A stretch of DNA of 64,000 nt from NCBI GenBank assembly GCA_017657125.1, contig JAGFNX010000103.1:227823-291822 (forward strand). The letters run 5' to 3'. The notes below the pieces were generated by a model. That model did not search any database and was not told the DNA's origin. It worked only from the letters and a program-made list of their open reading frames with translations. This DNA comes from Scopulariopsis brevicaulis. Taxonomy: Eukaryota; Ascomycota; Sordariomycetes; Microascales; Microascaceae. The position numbers and the translations under genes were made by a program. Positions 22,719 to 35,242 of the stretch are shown here, piece by piece (position 1 is the stretch's first letter; every line of letters starts with the position of its first letter).

Positions 22719-25134
22719 TCAGTCCCTTTCCGCCGAGCACTCCCTGTAAATCTCGCTCTTCATGCTCTGCAGCCTCTCCCTCATGTCGAGCAGGTTCGAG
22801 ACCTTGTCCCGCGGCGGGTCCTCCAGCGCCGAGATCTCCCAGTGCAGCTCCTCGTACTTCTCGTAGTACATTTTGAACTTGCGCGCCTTCTGAGACAGGT
22901 CGTTCGGGATCTCCTGCCTCGGCACCTGGCTCGGCCGGGGCTTCTTGACCCGCGCCTTGTCTTCCTCCGGGGGTCTCTTTCGCGCTGGTATGATAGGTCG
23001 GGCCGCGATGGTGTCCTGCGGCTGGTCGAGGTCCGATGCGTTGGTCGGCGGCGACGACGCGAGAGGCGATGACTTGGTCGGAGAGGTCGTGTTCTTGCTC
23101 TTGTACGATACCCCCGTGCTCGAGCCGCGCGACCCCAAGCTCGCGTCCGACTGCCGGTGCTTCGTGACGGCGGGCGGAGCCGACGCCTTAGCCGGCTTCT
23201 GCTTCAGCCGCTTGCTGAGCGGCGTGCCAGAGCTCGAGCTATCGCCGTCGTCGTCATCCTCCCGCGCTCGTTTCGGCGTCGGCTTCGCCGCCCTCACCGG
23301 CTCCCTCGGCTTCACAACCTTAGCCTTCGAGGCCGCGGCGTTGCGGTTCTTAGCCGCAACAACGTGGGTCAGCCGGCCCGGCGCCGCAGCCTTGATCTCA
23401 GGCGCCGGCTTCGGCTTGGCGGCCAGCACCTGGTCCTCCGAGTCCGAGTCCGAGTCTGAGTGGACGTACTCCTGCGAGAGTACCTTTGCCCCGTTGGGCT
23501 TCGCCCCCTGCGCCTTGCTCTTCACCGGCGACGCGGACTTGGCGGCGGGGCCCGTCTTCCGCGACAGCAGCCTCTTCTGCTGCGCCTCGCGCTCGCTCAT
23601 CTTCTTCTTGGCCGGGAGCGGGTTCGACGCCGACCTGGACATGGCGACAGCCTTTGCGTCGCCGTCCCTGCTCGAGTCCGTCGCGCCGTCCTCCGCCTTC
23701 TGCACCTTGATCTTGGGGGCCGGGGCGCGCTGCACCGCGACCGCGGGGCCCTTGGTGAGGTTGGCCTGCACCTTGCTCAGGCACTTGCCCGTGCCCCGCT
23801 CCTCCTTGGGCAGCAGCCGCTCCCACTGCGGCTGCGTCATCGACAGCCTCATCTTGTCGTACTGGCGGACCGCGTTGTCGATGGCTTGCTGCCGTATCTC
23901 GGGAGTCTCGTAGTCGTAGCTCCACACGTCGAGCTCCTTCCAGAACGGCCTCGACATGACCCACACCTTCTTCTCCTCGTTGAGGTCCGCAATCTTGCCG
24001 AGCGTCTTTTTGAAGTCTTCGGGCGGGCCAGTCCATTTCGATTCGAGGTATTCGGTCGTCTGGTCTTGCGCGGCGAGCTCGTGGATGATGGGTATCCGCC
24101 TCCCCTTCTTGCGCTCGAGGATCTTCTCGGAGCCGGACATGGTGGCCCCAAGCGAAGGGGAGCCGCCGGCTGCACTGACCGCGGGGGAGGTCGGCATCGA
24201 TCGGGTTGCAGAGGATCCGCGGGCCATGGTCGACAAGAGCTTCGGCTTGCCCTTCTTGGATCCGGGTCGTCCTTCTATCAACAGCGTCCTGTCCTCCTGT
24301 TAGCAGCCAAGATCCAACCAACCACGGAACCATAGACGCACCGGCCCTCCTGCGCCTCGGCCTGGGCCAGGTTGTTCTGCAGCGTCTCGAGATCGGAGTC
24401 CAGGCTAGACGAAGGCCCGGACTTGGGCTTCTCCTTGCCCGTCTTGCCCTTGGCGGCAGCCTGGGTCTTGGGAACCTTGTATTGCCCCGTCTGGGCCAGG
24501 ACCTTCGGTTTCGAGAATATCGACATCGTGTTTGGTACTTTTCTCGCTCGTTTTATGGATTCGGTGAATGGTTGTGTGAGGTAGAAGTCGTGGGGCGTGG
24601 TATCGGCGGAGCGAGGTATCGTGTGGGAATTTGATCCGTAGTGGAGAGCCTGGTTAGAGGTGGTTAGCCTTCCGGTGGTTCCCTGAGCATTGTAGAGATA
24701 TAGCTCGAGAAAAGCGAGCAGTAAATGGGGCAGTGGATAGGGTCATCCAAGGCACTGATCGAATAGGGAACAATGTCAAGAGCTTGGGAAGTCACGGTGG
24801 GGGTAACAAAAAAGGGCAGGCACGCTCAATACCCGCGTCATGTACAATGCTCATTGACCGTGGGAACACACTGAATGGCCCCGGGGCTTATTGATAGCTC
24901 CTCGACACATTCGTCGGCTCGAGAAACAAGAGATGGAAAGCGGAAAGGGCACAAGCTTACCGGGCTGCTCCCCAGCGACAGCTCGATGTCGCCGCCATTC
25001 TGGGCACACCGGACCAGATCCCCAATCACATCGTCACTGAGCGTTATGGCAAAAGCTTGTGAAGGGAAGGACTGGCCTTCCCCGGGTGACCCGCTCAGCA
25101 GCAGGCCATCGCCCGGAACTCGAAGGGGCGGCAT
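22719..25134 (-). CDS. RNA polymerase II elongation factor ELL
   Basis: Three exons (25134-24961, 24649-24342, 24288-22719) give 683 aa. The N-terminal ELL domain runs over the first two introns: MPPLRVPGDGLLLSG, FAITLSDDVIGDLVRC, then HTIPRSAD and FSKPKVLAQTGQYKVPKTQ. A helical stretch DLETLQNNLAQAEAQEGRTL follows. The middle (KKGRRIPIIHELAAQ, then KKTLGKIADLNEEKKVW) is a winged-helix region typical of ELL. A long charged, Ser/Lys-rich linker leads to the C-terminal occludin/ELL helix pair (KARKFKMYYEKYEELHWEI, then an LLDMRERLQSMK segment). ELL raises the catalytic rate of Pol II by suppressing pausing, with EAF-type partners. The 311-nt first intron is long; both splice phases fit. The leader (25150-25200) has two copies of GGGAGAGTTCGT. 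Confidence 0.88.
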
Positions 25135-28100
25135 TGTGGAGGTTATGGGTGGTCGAGGGTGTCGTGGGAGAGTTCGTGGGAGAGTTCGTGGGTCGACGTT
25201 TCGAAACTAGAGGGTCGGGGTCGGAATGGGCTGGGGCGTCGAGGAGATTCGTGAGAGAGTCGTGGGGTAAAGTAGAGGAGATGTCGGAGCAGGATGGTAG
25301 ACACAAGGCCTGACCAAGTGCTTGAGCGTGGATCCCCTGCTTTGTCTCCCGGTAGCACCAAGGACAGTGACGCAGGCAGAGGATTCCAGAGTTAAGGGGC
25401 GTCTTTTGACGGTCGATGGGTGAATGGAATCGGGTCGGAGGGTCGTCACATTGTCGGTCCCAGGCCTTCTTTCCTTCTCTCCCTCCCTGCTTTGTTTCCC
25501 TTACAGTAGCGAAATAATAAAGGGCCGCCTTTGAGGGTGCGTCTCTTTGTCGGCCCGAAAGTCAACTGGGCGGTGGACAATGGCACTAGGGAATAGTGTT
25601 CCAGCAGAGAATATCGCCGGCACGGAGGTGAGGGGGGAGGTGAGGGAAAAAAACGAGGTTGCGGAGAGGAGAAATGGTTGTCAACCGGAGCACGAGGTCG
25701 TACTGGGCTTTGGGTGGAAGTGGGCAGAGAACGGGAGCCTCTGGAGCGAGGGTCGTCGGTGGATAGAGAAGGGGGGGGGCGTGGGCCCGACCGAGACGGG
25801 ACGAGATAGGTGTGAGTACAGTGTCGCCGACGGAGAACGCTTACAGCTGGCAGCGGCCGGATCAGCGCCCAGAAGCTCTGCTGCAGGACGCCATTACGGG
25901 TAGAGCGGGGGTGGGTCTATCAAGGTACGGCATCTTGGCGTGCTGGGCCCTCGCCCTGTACCTCCTTGTCCGCCGGGATCTCCCTCATGACTCTGTAATA
26001 GGCTCAGCCCCCGAACGAGTTCGCCTTCTTCGAGCTCCTCGAGGTGCCCTGCTCCAGGCGCTGGTCTGAAGCGTTGGGCACGGTTCAATGATCGGGGTTG
26101 TCAGAGCCCGAGGGGCGAGACTTGGGGAGAGGCAGGGCGTCACGGACGCAGGTTGAGCGGATCAATCTGCATAAAACATTCGGACCGCCTCATGAGAGCC
26201 CAGCGGCGAAGGGACGAACCGCTGCCCAGTGGGAGGGCGATGGCGGGCCGCTGACTATCCGGGATACAAGGGTGGTACCTGAGACAGACGGAGTAACGTA
26301 CCTCCTCAGGCCATGGGCGGGCCTGCACAGTGGAGGTACGACGTAATAGTACCTATCCATGGCACCGGCGTGGCTACCGTACCGACAGTGCCAGTTCAGC
26401 GTCACCACCTCCGCCGAGCAGACTCATACCGCGACCACCTACTAAAGTAACTCGTATGTCGTATGGACTGACGCCGGGGACGCTGCTCCGTGCCGTGGGA
26501 ATGGCAGGTTTGAGCATCCTGGATGGGCGGGTGTGTAGGACAAGACACCCTACCAAGCGAGAATCATGCCCCGATTCTCCAATGGTTCATGTGCGCTTAT
26601 GCGCAGAGAGGCGGGAGATTTCTGCACAGAACCCCGTTGCACACTCCCCAGCGGCGAACACATCCGCGGCCCCATCCTCATTCTCTTACCAAGTCGTAGC
26701 GGTGGGAGGGACCCTGCCCGCATCGGCGAAATGTCTCGCTGCTTTTGCCCCAAATACGTGTGCTTGCTTTTTCCTTTTCCCGCTCGCCAAATCGAGGAAC
26801 CGTCTCGGAGCAGCGGCGCTTTGTTCGGGCAGCCAGAAAACTGGGCCCGCTTGAGGCAGCTTCCCGCTCCCGTCAAACCCGCCATCATTGCTCGCAGGCC
26901 TGATGGTGGGGTGCCACCGTCCAGACGAACCGGTGCATATTGATCGACTTCTTCCCCGGACGACAACTGTGCCCCGTAGTCCTTTTAATCTACCGTGAGG
27001 AGTGCCACGCAGAATTTCTCTACTTGTAGCTCGGGTATTATATATAGCTCAGCATCGTTGCTTCCCGGGTGAAGGATGACAGGCGTCCGGGCTGCGATAG
27101 AGGGGTCCTCAGGTACGGGTACTATATTCGGATACGGCTCGCTTCTACCTCGTGCCTCCCACCCTCGCAATTACTTGCCTATCCAAACCCGTCAGAGACA
27201 AAGCATGATCGCCGGCTCGAACTAAAGGCGTGGAGGGGCCCCCAGGAACCTTCCACCACCGCAAAGTTAGCGGCGAGGAAGTGGTTCCGCACCCCGTGCT
27301 GGACCCGCAACCTAGCGCGCCCTGGCCCGGAGCGAATGTGCCTCGAGGATTGTCGGGTTCCCCTCCCCACCGAGGCGTGAAGGAGGGGGGTCTGGCCATG
27401 ATGCCGCCACGAGATTGAGGGGCCCGCAGGCGGAGCTAGAGCGGGATAGTGCCATTACTGAGGGATGGGCGGATTCCGGGGTTTGGGCGACGGTGCCGTA
27501 ATCGGCGATCTAAGACACGCCCCCAGGTCTGATCAGGCACAGAACCCCGACGAAGCCTTCAACCTTCCACCAAGAGAGCAGAGGGGTCCGGTCACCTTGA
27601 TAGCAGGCCTTGATGGCTCAATGGGGGGGCGGGGGACACAGTTCCCTGGAAACGCTCGCCTCCCAAGACCCCGGAGCGGGAATTTCCGGGCGGGTTTCGC
27701 GAGTGCGTGCAGGTACATCGTCGCCCCCCGACGCAATGGTACATGCGAATTTCAGCGCTAGGGGACGTACTATTCCGATTCGGTGCGAGCGTGGGCGGGG
27801 GGGGTGGCCTTGGGACTTGTTGCGGCGGTATCGTGCTGGCGGGGGACACAGGCCAGGCGAGCGGCAGCGGGGATGTCTCGGTAGGGACTCCGGCTCGGCG
27901 GCCTGTGCTGTCGGGCTGCGTGACAGATTGCTGTTTTCCCTCGAGCGGATGATGTTGCTTGGGGTTTGTTCCTCGACTTACGAGCGAACCTAGACTTGGT
28001 GTCCTTGTGCAAGAGCAGCGGAGCGATCAGCGAAGCACCGGTGACAGTCAGAGCCAGCTGAGGCGGAATCACAGGCGCACACAGACACAGTGCGCGCCCC

Positions 28101-31100
28101 CACCCCGAGCTCACATGGCCCGCAGCCCACGAGAAGTCAGTGGCCCCATCCGGCCCTCTTGGATCGAGCAGGACGGGGTTCCACGGTGCGACAGGACAGC
28201 AGGCCGCCTGGCGCCGCGTGGGACGGAACGGGGGAAAGCCACCGCGGGGTGCCGACTGCGGAGAGCGTTAGGCCCGGCCGAGGAGCTCATGCGTTGGCGC
28301 TGACCAACGAGGGAGCTTTGTAATCGGACCCTTGTCCTTTCCTGAACTTTTCCTACGTGTATGCATGTACTTGGATGATGTGCCTGGCTAGACCATGTCA
28401 TATGTAATCCGTGATGGCGAGGGGGAAAATCGACGTGGTTTACGACGTATACCAGAGGCCGTCGTGCGAGTCTCATCCTGAGACGGAACATAATACCACG
28501 GTGCCTTGGACTTGGCCGCGGGTTGACGCCAGCGCCCGGGGGCCCGGCGAAACCTGTGAACCTTGGAAACAAATCGAGCGTCTGGCAGGGTTCACCGAGC
28601 TTGGCGTACAGGTGAACGTGGGGCTAATTGGCCTGTGTAGCCCACCTCCCCCGCGCCACCCTCATTCTTTGCCCCTCTGTCCATCTGCGAGAGGATGGGA
28701 GCTTCGGGGGTGCGACTGCTGGCTTCCGTGGGACTCGAGCCGTCCTCGAATGAAGGTGATTAATTGTTGTTCCACTTCGTGCCGCAGAAGCCCCGGTTGC
28801 CAGTCGAGACGGGCGCCGGTGGGGTCTTGTCGGTTCACTGTGGGTTCGGAGGAGGGCCGCGGTACTTCGTGTTGTAGGTGGTCCGGGTGGCTGCCGGGCC
28901 GCCACGTCGATAAGGCGGAGAAGATGCACGGGGGTCCACGCGAGGGTGCGACGGGCAGGGAAACAGCTGGAAGCCGGGGGTCATTGTGTCAATGTCAGAT
29001 TTCATGGCTGAAGTTTTTTTCGAGGCTCAATCTCATCCTCGTGTCCCCGGCCTGGGGTCAGCGGAGTCGGTCAGGCGTGCTAATAACGTCCCACTTGAGA
29101 CCCGCGGGCCCGGAAACACATGGCCCGCCTTAATCTCACCGAGGAAAGCCAGGGTACCCAGTCCTCGCAGCGCCGGTCTGCACAGGCTCGCATCCAAGCC
29201 CACCGTCCCACCCGCGTTCTCCAGGACATCGTCGTTGCTTTTAATCTGCGAACGGGTTGTTGGACAGCGCAGTGCCAATTGCTTGGCGACACGCCCCCCG
29301 CCCGTTGAGGACGGGCCGCTGCGCGCATCCAACGTAGTGTACTGTACACGTGCGCTGGCCAGGTACACAGGGGTACATCTCCAGAGCTGCACCTTGTTCC
29401 GTACCTGGTATCATGCGGGGGAAATCCTCTCGGCATCGGCATCCCACGTCAAGGTGCACGAACGGCTTCTTCGAATCCGGCGTTCAGGGTTGCTACTCGG
29501 TACTTGCAAGAGAGTGTCTCCGCTCGAACAGGGGGACTATCGGACTTGTGCGAGTGCGTTGGCCGGAGCCGATGGCTGTGTCGGGTGAGGATGACGAGCG
29601 CCAGAGACAGCTAATTACTGGACGCGGTGGCCGGGGACTCCCATCCGAGACCCGGGTGGCCAAAGGCGGCGGGCAGAGAGGGGGCCTCAGGGCTGAAAAC
29701 GAGGCACCTGAGGCAACTCATCTCCCCGGTGCGATCTGCTGGTGATCCGGCGCTTCCTCCAGTGGGAGGCGGGTCAGCTCGTCCGTGCTCATCGTCCGGC
29801 GGAGACCGTTTCGTTTCGCCCTGCCCATCGTGGGGCCCACCCTCTTTGAGCGATACGATCCGACACATCTCACGCAAGCCAGCTGTCCAGGGGACGGGTT
29901 TGACAGGCCTCGCCAAGCCACGTCGAGACAAAGCCAACTCGAGAACATGACGAGAGAACGGGGCCCGCTGCTTACCGGCGGACGGGCGTCAACCTGTGCC
30001 AATCCCCCCCAACCCCCCGGGTCTTCACCGCCGGATCGGCAGGGCGAACTTCGGATGAGAAACGGCAGACGCAAATGCCCCCACCGGCAAGGCAGGGATG
30101 AACGGGCACATCAGCAAGGGCCACATTGAAACCTCCCGACCCTCTTAACCTCGTCTATTGCCCGAGGTGAAACGCCGCCCCCAAAGAGATTTCACGGGGG
30201 CCGTTTGAGGGTTTCCGGTCCCAAGCTGAGCTATGTGACGGCCCTGACGGGGACTTTACGATGGTGTGCGCACCCGTCACCGCTCATGCCAGGGCGAGAC
30301 AGGGCGGTGCAGCCCGCATTGCAGACTCTCGTCGAGAAGCCGGTCGAGCAAGGCGGCGAAAATCACTGGGGCCCATGCATTGCGGCCCCCCCGGAATACG
30401 GATAACCCCGTCAGCTCGCCGCGCAGAGATCGGCAACGAGAGGATCCAGCACAGCCAGCCTTGAAGATGACGGCCAAGACCTCCCGCTCCGCTGGAGTCA
30501 GCGACCCCCTGCCTGCGCCCCGCCTCAGCCTCATTCCCTCCCTCCGCCGAGAACCAGATCTGAAGATCGGGGGTCTTGGGCTGAGGGCGCGTTCCCTCGT
30601 GTTCATCCGGCCTGCCATTGGCGAGGACGGGGGCCGGGGCCACTGCGACGGGGTCAGCGGGCGGGGGGGGTTCTATTTCTGGGGGCGGGTAGGGAGGAGC
30701 TCCCTGCGACACCTGCGCCTGCACGACAGCTTGACAACGCCAGGTCAGGACGCGGAAACGCATTCGAGTCCCGTGTCGCCCCGTGGGGGCCGGCGCAGTC
30801 ACGGAAGTGGAAAGATGGGCCCTGGTGAATAGTAAATCGAGGAAACCTCCCGGGTGACCGGCGGAGGCAAGGATTATCCCGCGCATGTGTTGCCCCCTCC
30901 TTGTCCTTCAATCCAAGCTCCGAGTGACGGATTCAGGTGGGTGGTATATTTTCGGGCACACCCATACCACCCCGTCGAGATCTGGGAGATTTTTCTTCCG
31001 TCGAGTAAATCCCGGGAGATAGATTAGGGGTCTGCCGGCCCCCGCTGTTAATAATCGGGACGCCCGTCGTCATGTAACGTCGTCTGTCGGGGCAGCACAC

Positions 31101-34033
31101 ATCGCAGATTACAGAGCAGATGGCATGTTTCGTATTACCTCGACTCTCGAAAGGGGCTCGCAGTGCCGTCGCTCCGCGGGAAGCAATACCGCCGGGTGTT
31201 GTCTCTCCGCATTCGACGTCGCCCTTCTGCCGAGATGGCTCAGGCGCCGTGGGTCCTCTAATCAAGCGGGGCAACCCAACACGACCCTATTCGAGGCCGT
31301 TATTACATGTACTTGGTGGTGCGACATGTATCAGACAATACTTGCACTTGTACATGACTTCCATCCCAGAGACGAGCTCCGTCCAGGGGTCACTCCCAAA
31401 AGCACCCCACACCACGTGAGACACGCCCGTCTACACCGGTGAAAAGAGACGATCTCCCGTTGCACGAGCTCGTCACTACGGCGATGCTCGCAGCGCCGCC
31501 GCCGCCGGCGGTAATAGGCCCGATTTTCAGCTGCCGCCCGTCATCGCGTCAGCCCTCTGGGACAAGCCCGCGTGAGCAGGCCATCTCCGCGGGGGGCGGA
31601 AAACTGGGGGTCCTGGGGCGGGTTGTGTGGTCTGGCATACGAGGGAGCTTGGCGTGGGGATACGATCACCCGTACTCGTAGCTGACTATGCCGGATCGAG
31701 GTCCGGGCTTCGTCACTGATCGGTGCAGAGGTGCTTTTTCGTTATCCTCACGGCAAGCCACCGGCCTTAGCGGGGCATCTCCAGCTCGCTCCAGTGCCCG
31801 TCCTTGCAAGCTGCGTCGTACGAGTTCCCCGGGGCCCCGAGCGGCCGGTGTCGGCGGATGGTGGGAGGAGAGCTCGATGGACTGATTCCCACGGCGGAAT
31901 TGCAAGAAAACATACAAGTACGCACAACTTGTGGGATGTGTTCCCGATGTGGTCTGCCAGCGACGGCGGGACATTGCTGGGATCGGGCAGGGTCCAGGGA
32001 CCCTGGCCGCTCGCCGTTCCAGGTGCTCGGGAGCGATCGAAGCGCTTCCAAATTGGAAGTCGACGCTCCCTCTGCGCACGGAGTACTTGCACCAATGTCA
32101 CCCACCCCACACGCCCCCCCCCGGCCCCCTCCTTACCGAGGAGAGAGCATGCAGCTTCTCTTCTGAGCAGGACGAGTGCGTCTTCTCTGCAGACAGTTGC
32201 CTCTTTCGCGCACCGATGCGGCGTGTATTGCATGTACGCCGTGGATCCTGCGCCCGAGGTAGCTGGGGCTCTCCCGTTGCTCAGCAGAGGCTGTTCACGT
32301 TCGCCGACTGGGTGAGTCCATCACAGCGGTTATGGGAGCACGAGCACGAGCTTAGGGCGGCAACGGAGAGGGGAAGCTGTCACGTTTGAGTGCTAGGAGA
32401 TGGATAAAAGCCGCACTGGCTGCTGGACTCGTTAACAGCCGGACGTGCGGGGACCCCTTGCCTGGACGGTAACCTCGGATGGCACCATGGAAACTCCCGG
32501 AGGATGGATAAGCTGCGTCGAACAAGGGCCCGAGGGACACTCGACTCCCCGCAGGACAGGGTTACATGGTGAATAGTTGAAGAATTGAGGGGCCTTTCGT
32601 CTCGCCAGGGCACGAAGCCAGACTTGCCCACGACTGGTCTCGCCGATTTTGGTGTAGACGTTCCACCGGTCTTTTGTAGAGAGGAGGATCCCTCGTCCTG
32701 ATCCTCTGATAATCAAGCAGGGTAGAGATTAAAGTTGGGACGAAGAGCGTCGCGGTTTTCGTACTGGGATGCCGGGGTCGTACGCGGACCCGGGCGATCA
32801 TACGGCGCTGCTTGCGTCGGATGTTCAGCCGAACCACTTTCGTTCATCCCGGGTTTTCGGTGTGGGATCGCCGTACTCGCTCTATTCTTCCGGGCTAGAG
32901 CGAGGTGAGTGACAAGTAACCCGGGTTTTTGGGAGTGTCTGCGGACCCAGTAGCGTTCGTCAGTTGTGTCGAGCGTGGTTCATGCTTCCTGTGTAAATCT
33001 CGATGTGAGTATCAAATTGCTCCAGTTTGGCCAAAGAGACAACAATCTATCTCCGCCACGGTGCTGATACAGCAGCTGGCGATTGAGCTGGACGAGGACT
33101 TTGGCAGTGTGTACACATGGAAAGAGCTTCGGCCGGGTTGTTCCCGGTCGCCTGGGATCCTGAGTCTTTGCCAAATCCTCCAACATGCCCGAGCCCAGCA
33201 ATGGTGGAAGTGTCTCCACCGAAGTATTATCGCGGACATCTCGAATCGTAGGCTCATAAGTGCTATATACAATTTTGAAGGACCGAGAACCACGTCCTAA
33301 AACAATAGGGACATGCGTGCCTTATGTTATCTACGTTGAATGGAGAGTTTGCTCATAGGCGTATAGGTGAGTGTGTTGGTCGTAACTGTGATAGACGTTG
33401 CTTGCTACCATCTAGACACCGGAGAAGAGTCAGCGGCATGAGGCGCACGAGGGACTTTTGGCAGCTAATGCCCTTCGGCTCCATGAGACATAAAGTCTGG
33501 TTGAATCTGGAGATGGGAACGAGCATTCGGATAAGGCTTGAATCTCTTGTTGCGGAGCTGGTTGGCATCTTGTATAGGCATGCCGTAGCTTCAGCGGCGC
33601 GAGACGCGGTGCCAGCTAAGGAACTCCTTGCCGGGAATCGAAGTCTTCTCTAGCTTGGGGCAGGCTATAGTCGACGCTTCCAAGGTCGCCGAACGGCGAG
33701 AGCCGAGCCCGCTTAGCACCAAAGGGACTGGCAGTCGGGCACGCCATGGTATCGATCCTCATCCATTTCAAAGATAGAACGGCTGTTATTTTGAAAACTC
33801 CCAACTTCCTCCCTTCCGTTACCGACATAGACTCATGTGAGATACAACTGGAGCCAATATCCCGAGGCCCGTATTCTCGATAGTCGTCTTGTATCCTCGC
33901 CATCATCATCGTACCTAGTTCCAACATTTGGTAGCATGGCCCTCGCGCCAGATTACGACGGGCGATTCCACTTTCAGACAGGAGTCTCTTCTTCTCATCC
34001 AGAACCAAACCCTCCGGTTGTGGCGCCGAGGTA
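25135..34033. other. 8.9-kb interval without recognised gene
   Basis: The first few hundred bases are the ELL promoter and leader, with a 12-bp direct repeat GGGAGAGTTCGT near 25165-25195. Beyond that, the sequence is GC-rich with many overlapping short frames on both strands, and no domain, tRNA, transposon open frame or terminal repeat that I recognise. Exceptions worth noting: a codon-biased fragment at 25916-26087, and a plus frame 32929-33300 with a helical-looking stretch (IQQLAIELDEDFGSVYTW). The last 700 bp contain the 3' flank of the LC8 gene. Confidence 0.4.
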
Positions 34034-34673
34034 CTACTGCGTCTTGAATAGGAGGATAGCGCAGTGGCCGAGGTAGAAGTAGAGGAAGTGCTTCGTTTCT
34101 GGAGGTGCTGTCAGCGCATGTCACCTGGCCGCGGCAGGACTAGCGGGGGCATATACCATGCGTCACGAAGCTTCCAAAGTTCCTCCCAACGATGCAGTGC
34201 CACGTAGGCCCCTTGCGCTCGTCAAACTACACCGCAGGTTAGCCGAGGTTGAGAGTCGAGGTTCGAGGGGGCCGACTGACGGTCCTCTTGATGTGTTGCG
34301 CGATGTCCTGTCACCGGCCCTTAGTCAGTAACTCTCCCTCCGTATGCTTCCTTTCGGCGATCGCGAACCTTCTCAATGGTAAACTTGGCCATGGCCTCCT
34401 GGGCTACTTCATATCAGCCTTGTTCTGCTAGAACCCACGTGTAGACCAACATACCGACTTCGATCGCCTCCTGCTGCATGTCCTCAGACTACCCAGACGT
34501 TAGCGGCCATATGCGCGCGGTTGCGTCCGTCACCTTACCATGTCGGCGGACTTGATCTGGGCTAATCGAGGCGCACGTGGTTAGCGCAGGGTTGATCGTC
34601 GGGCTCGGACGCGGGACAAACCTTCGAGCTTCTCCCTCGGCATGGGAGAGCCGGGCGATTTCACTTCGGCCAT
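34034..34673 (-). CDS. DYN2: dynein light chain LC8
   Basis: Seven exons (34673-34622, 34561-34539, 34488-34455, 34403-34369, 34307-34281, 34226-34157, 34098-34034) give 101 aa. Residues 1-17 are a short extra tail (MAEVKSPGSPMPREKLE), then the LC8 fold: QIKSADMSEDMQQEAI, KFTIEKDIAQHIKRTFDE, PTWHCIVGRNFGSFVTHETK and FLYFYLGHCAILLFKTQ. These match LC8/DYNLL at nearly every conserved position, including the strand that binds partner peptides. LC8 dimerises and acts in the dynein motor and as a hub for many other proteins. Introns are 50-61 nt, with GTATGT, GTAAGG, GTCAGT and GTTCGC donors. Exons of 23-70 nt hide the gene from simple frame searches. It is divergent from MRD1. Confidence 0.96.
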
Positions 34674-35242
34674 GATGGGCTTTTGATATCGGGCTTGCGA
34701 CTTTCGCGCGGGAGTGGGTTCGGCTGGGGTGTGCGCGCTACCGGTCTGTTAGCATCTTCTCGTGTGTCGCGGGCCCCTTTCTGCCCCTCGGTGATGTAAA
34801 CACAACGAAACCTCGGGATGCGACTCACGATTAAAAGCCGGCGGGACTAGGCGCGCTGGATCGTGTACGTGTGTCGGTAGGCGGATCCGGAGACAAAGAT
34901 GTGCCGACGCTTCTCGAAAACAAATGCGCGCCAATGTAGCTTGCAAGCGATCCTGTTCAGCTTCGCGGAGGAGTGGATTTCTCGCCTGGCAACCCAGCGT
35001 GATGCGGCGCCGCGAGCTGCAGGTCCCCTGGGCAATCAGAGCATCCAGACCCCGGCAGCTCTGCCAAAGTGGGGGTGGTCACGTGGAGATAGACCGATAA
35101 GCATCCGTTGATAACAAAATTTTGTGGAGAGAGCAAGATTTGAGACTCGCCAAAAACCCCCAAACTCTCAAGACAACTTTTTCCCCCTCCCCTCTCCCTC
35201 TCCTCCCTCCATGTCGCCCACCGGTCTCAAGCTCCGACCTCC
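34674..35242. promoter_or_regulatory. divergent promoter region of LC8 and MRD1
   Basis: These 569 bp separate the two start codons. A CT-rich tract (35185-35215) lies just upstream of the MRD1 start, as usual for fungal leaders. An AAAATTTT word at 35116-35123 resembles an RRPE core. No other gene is seen. Confidence 0.55.
35116..35123. promoter_or_regulatory. RRPE-like AAAATTTT
   Basis: A palindromic AAAATTTT (within CAAAATTTTG), 120 bp upstream of the MRD1 start. RRPE elements (AAAAATTT) mark ribosome-biogenesis promoters in yeasts. A similar word lies upstream of UTP17. Confidence 0.35.
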
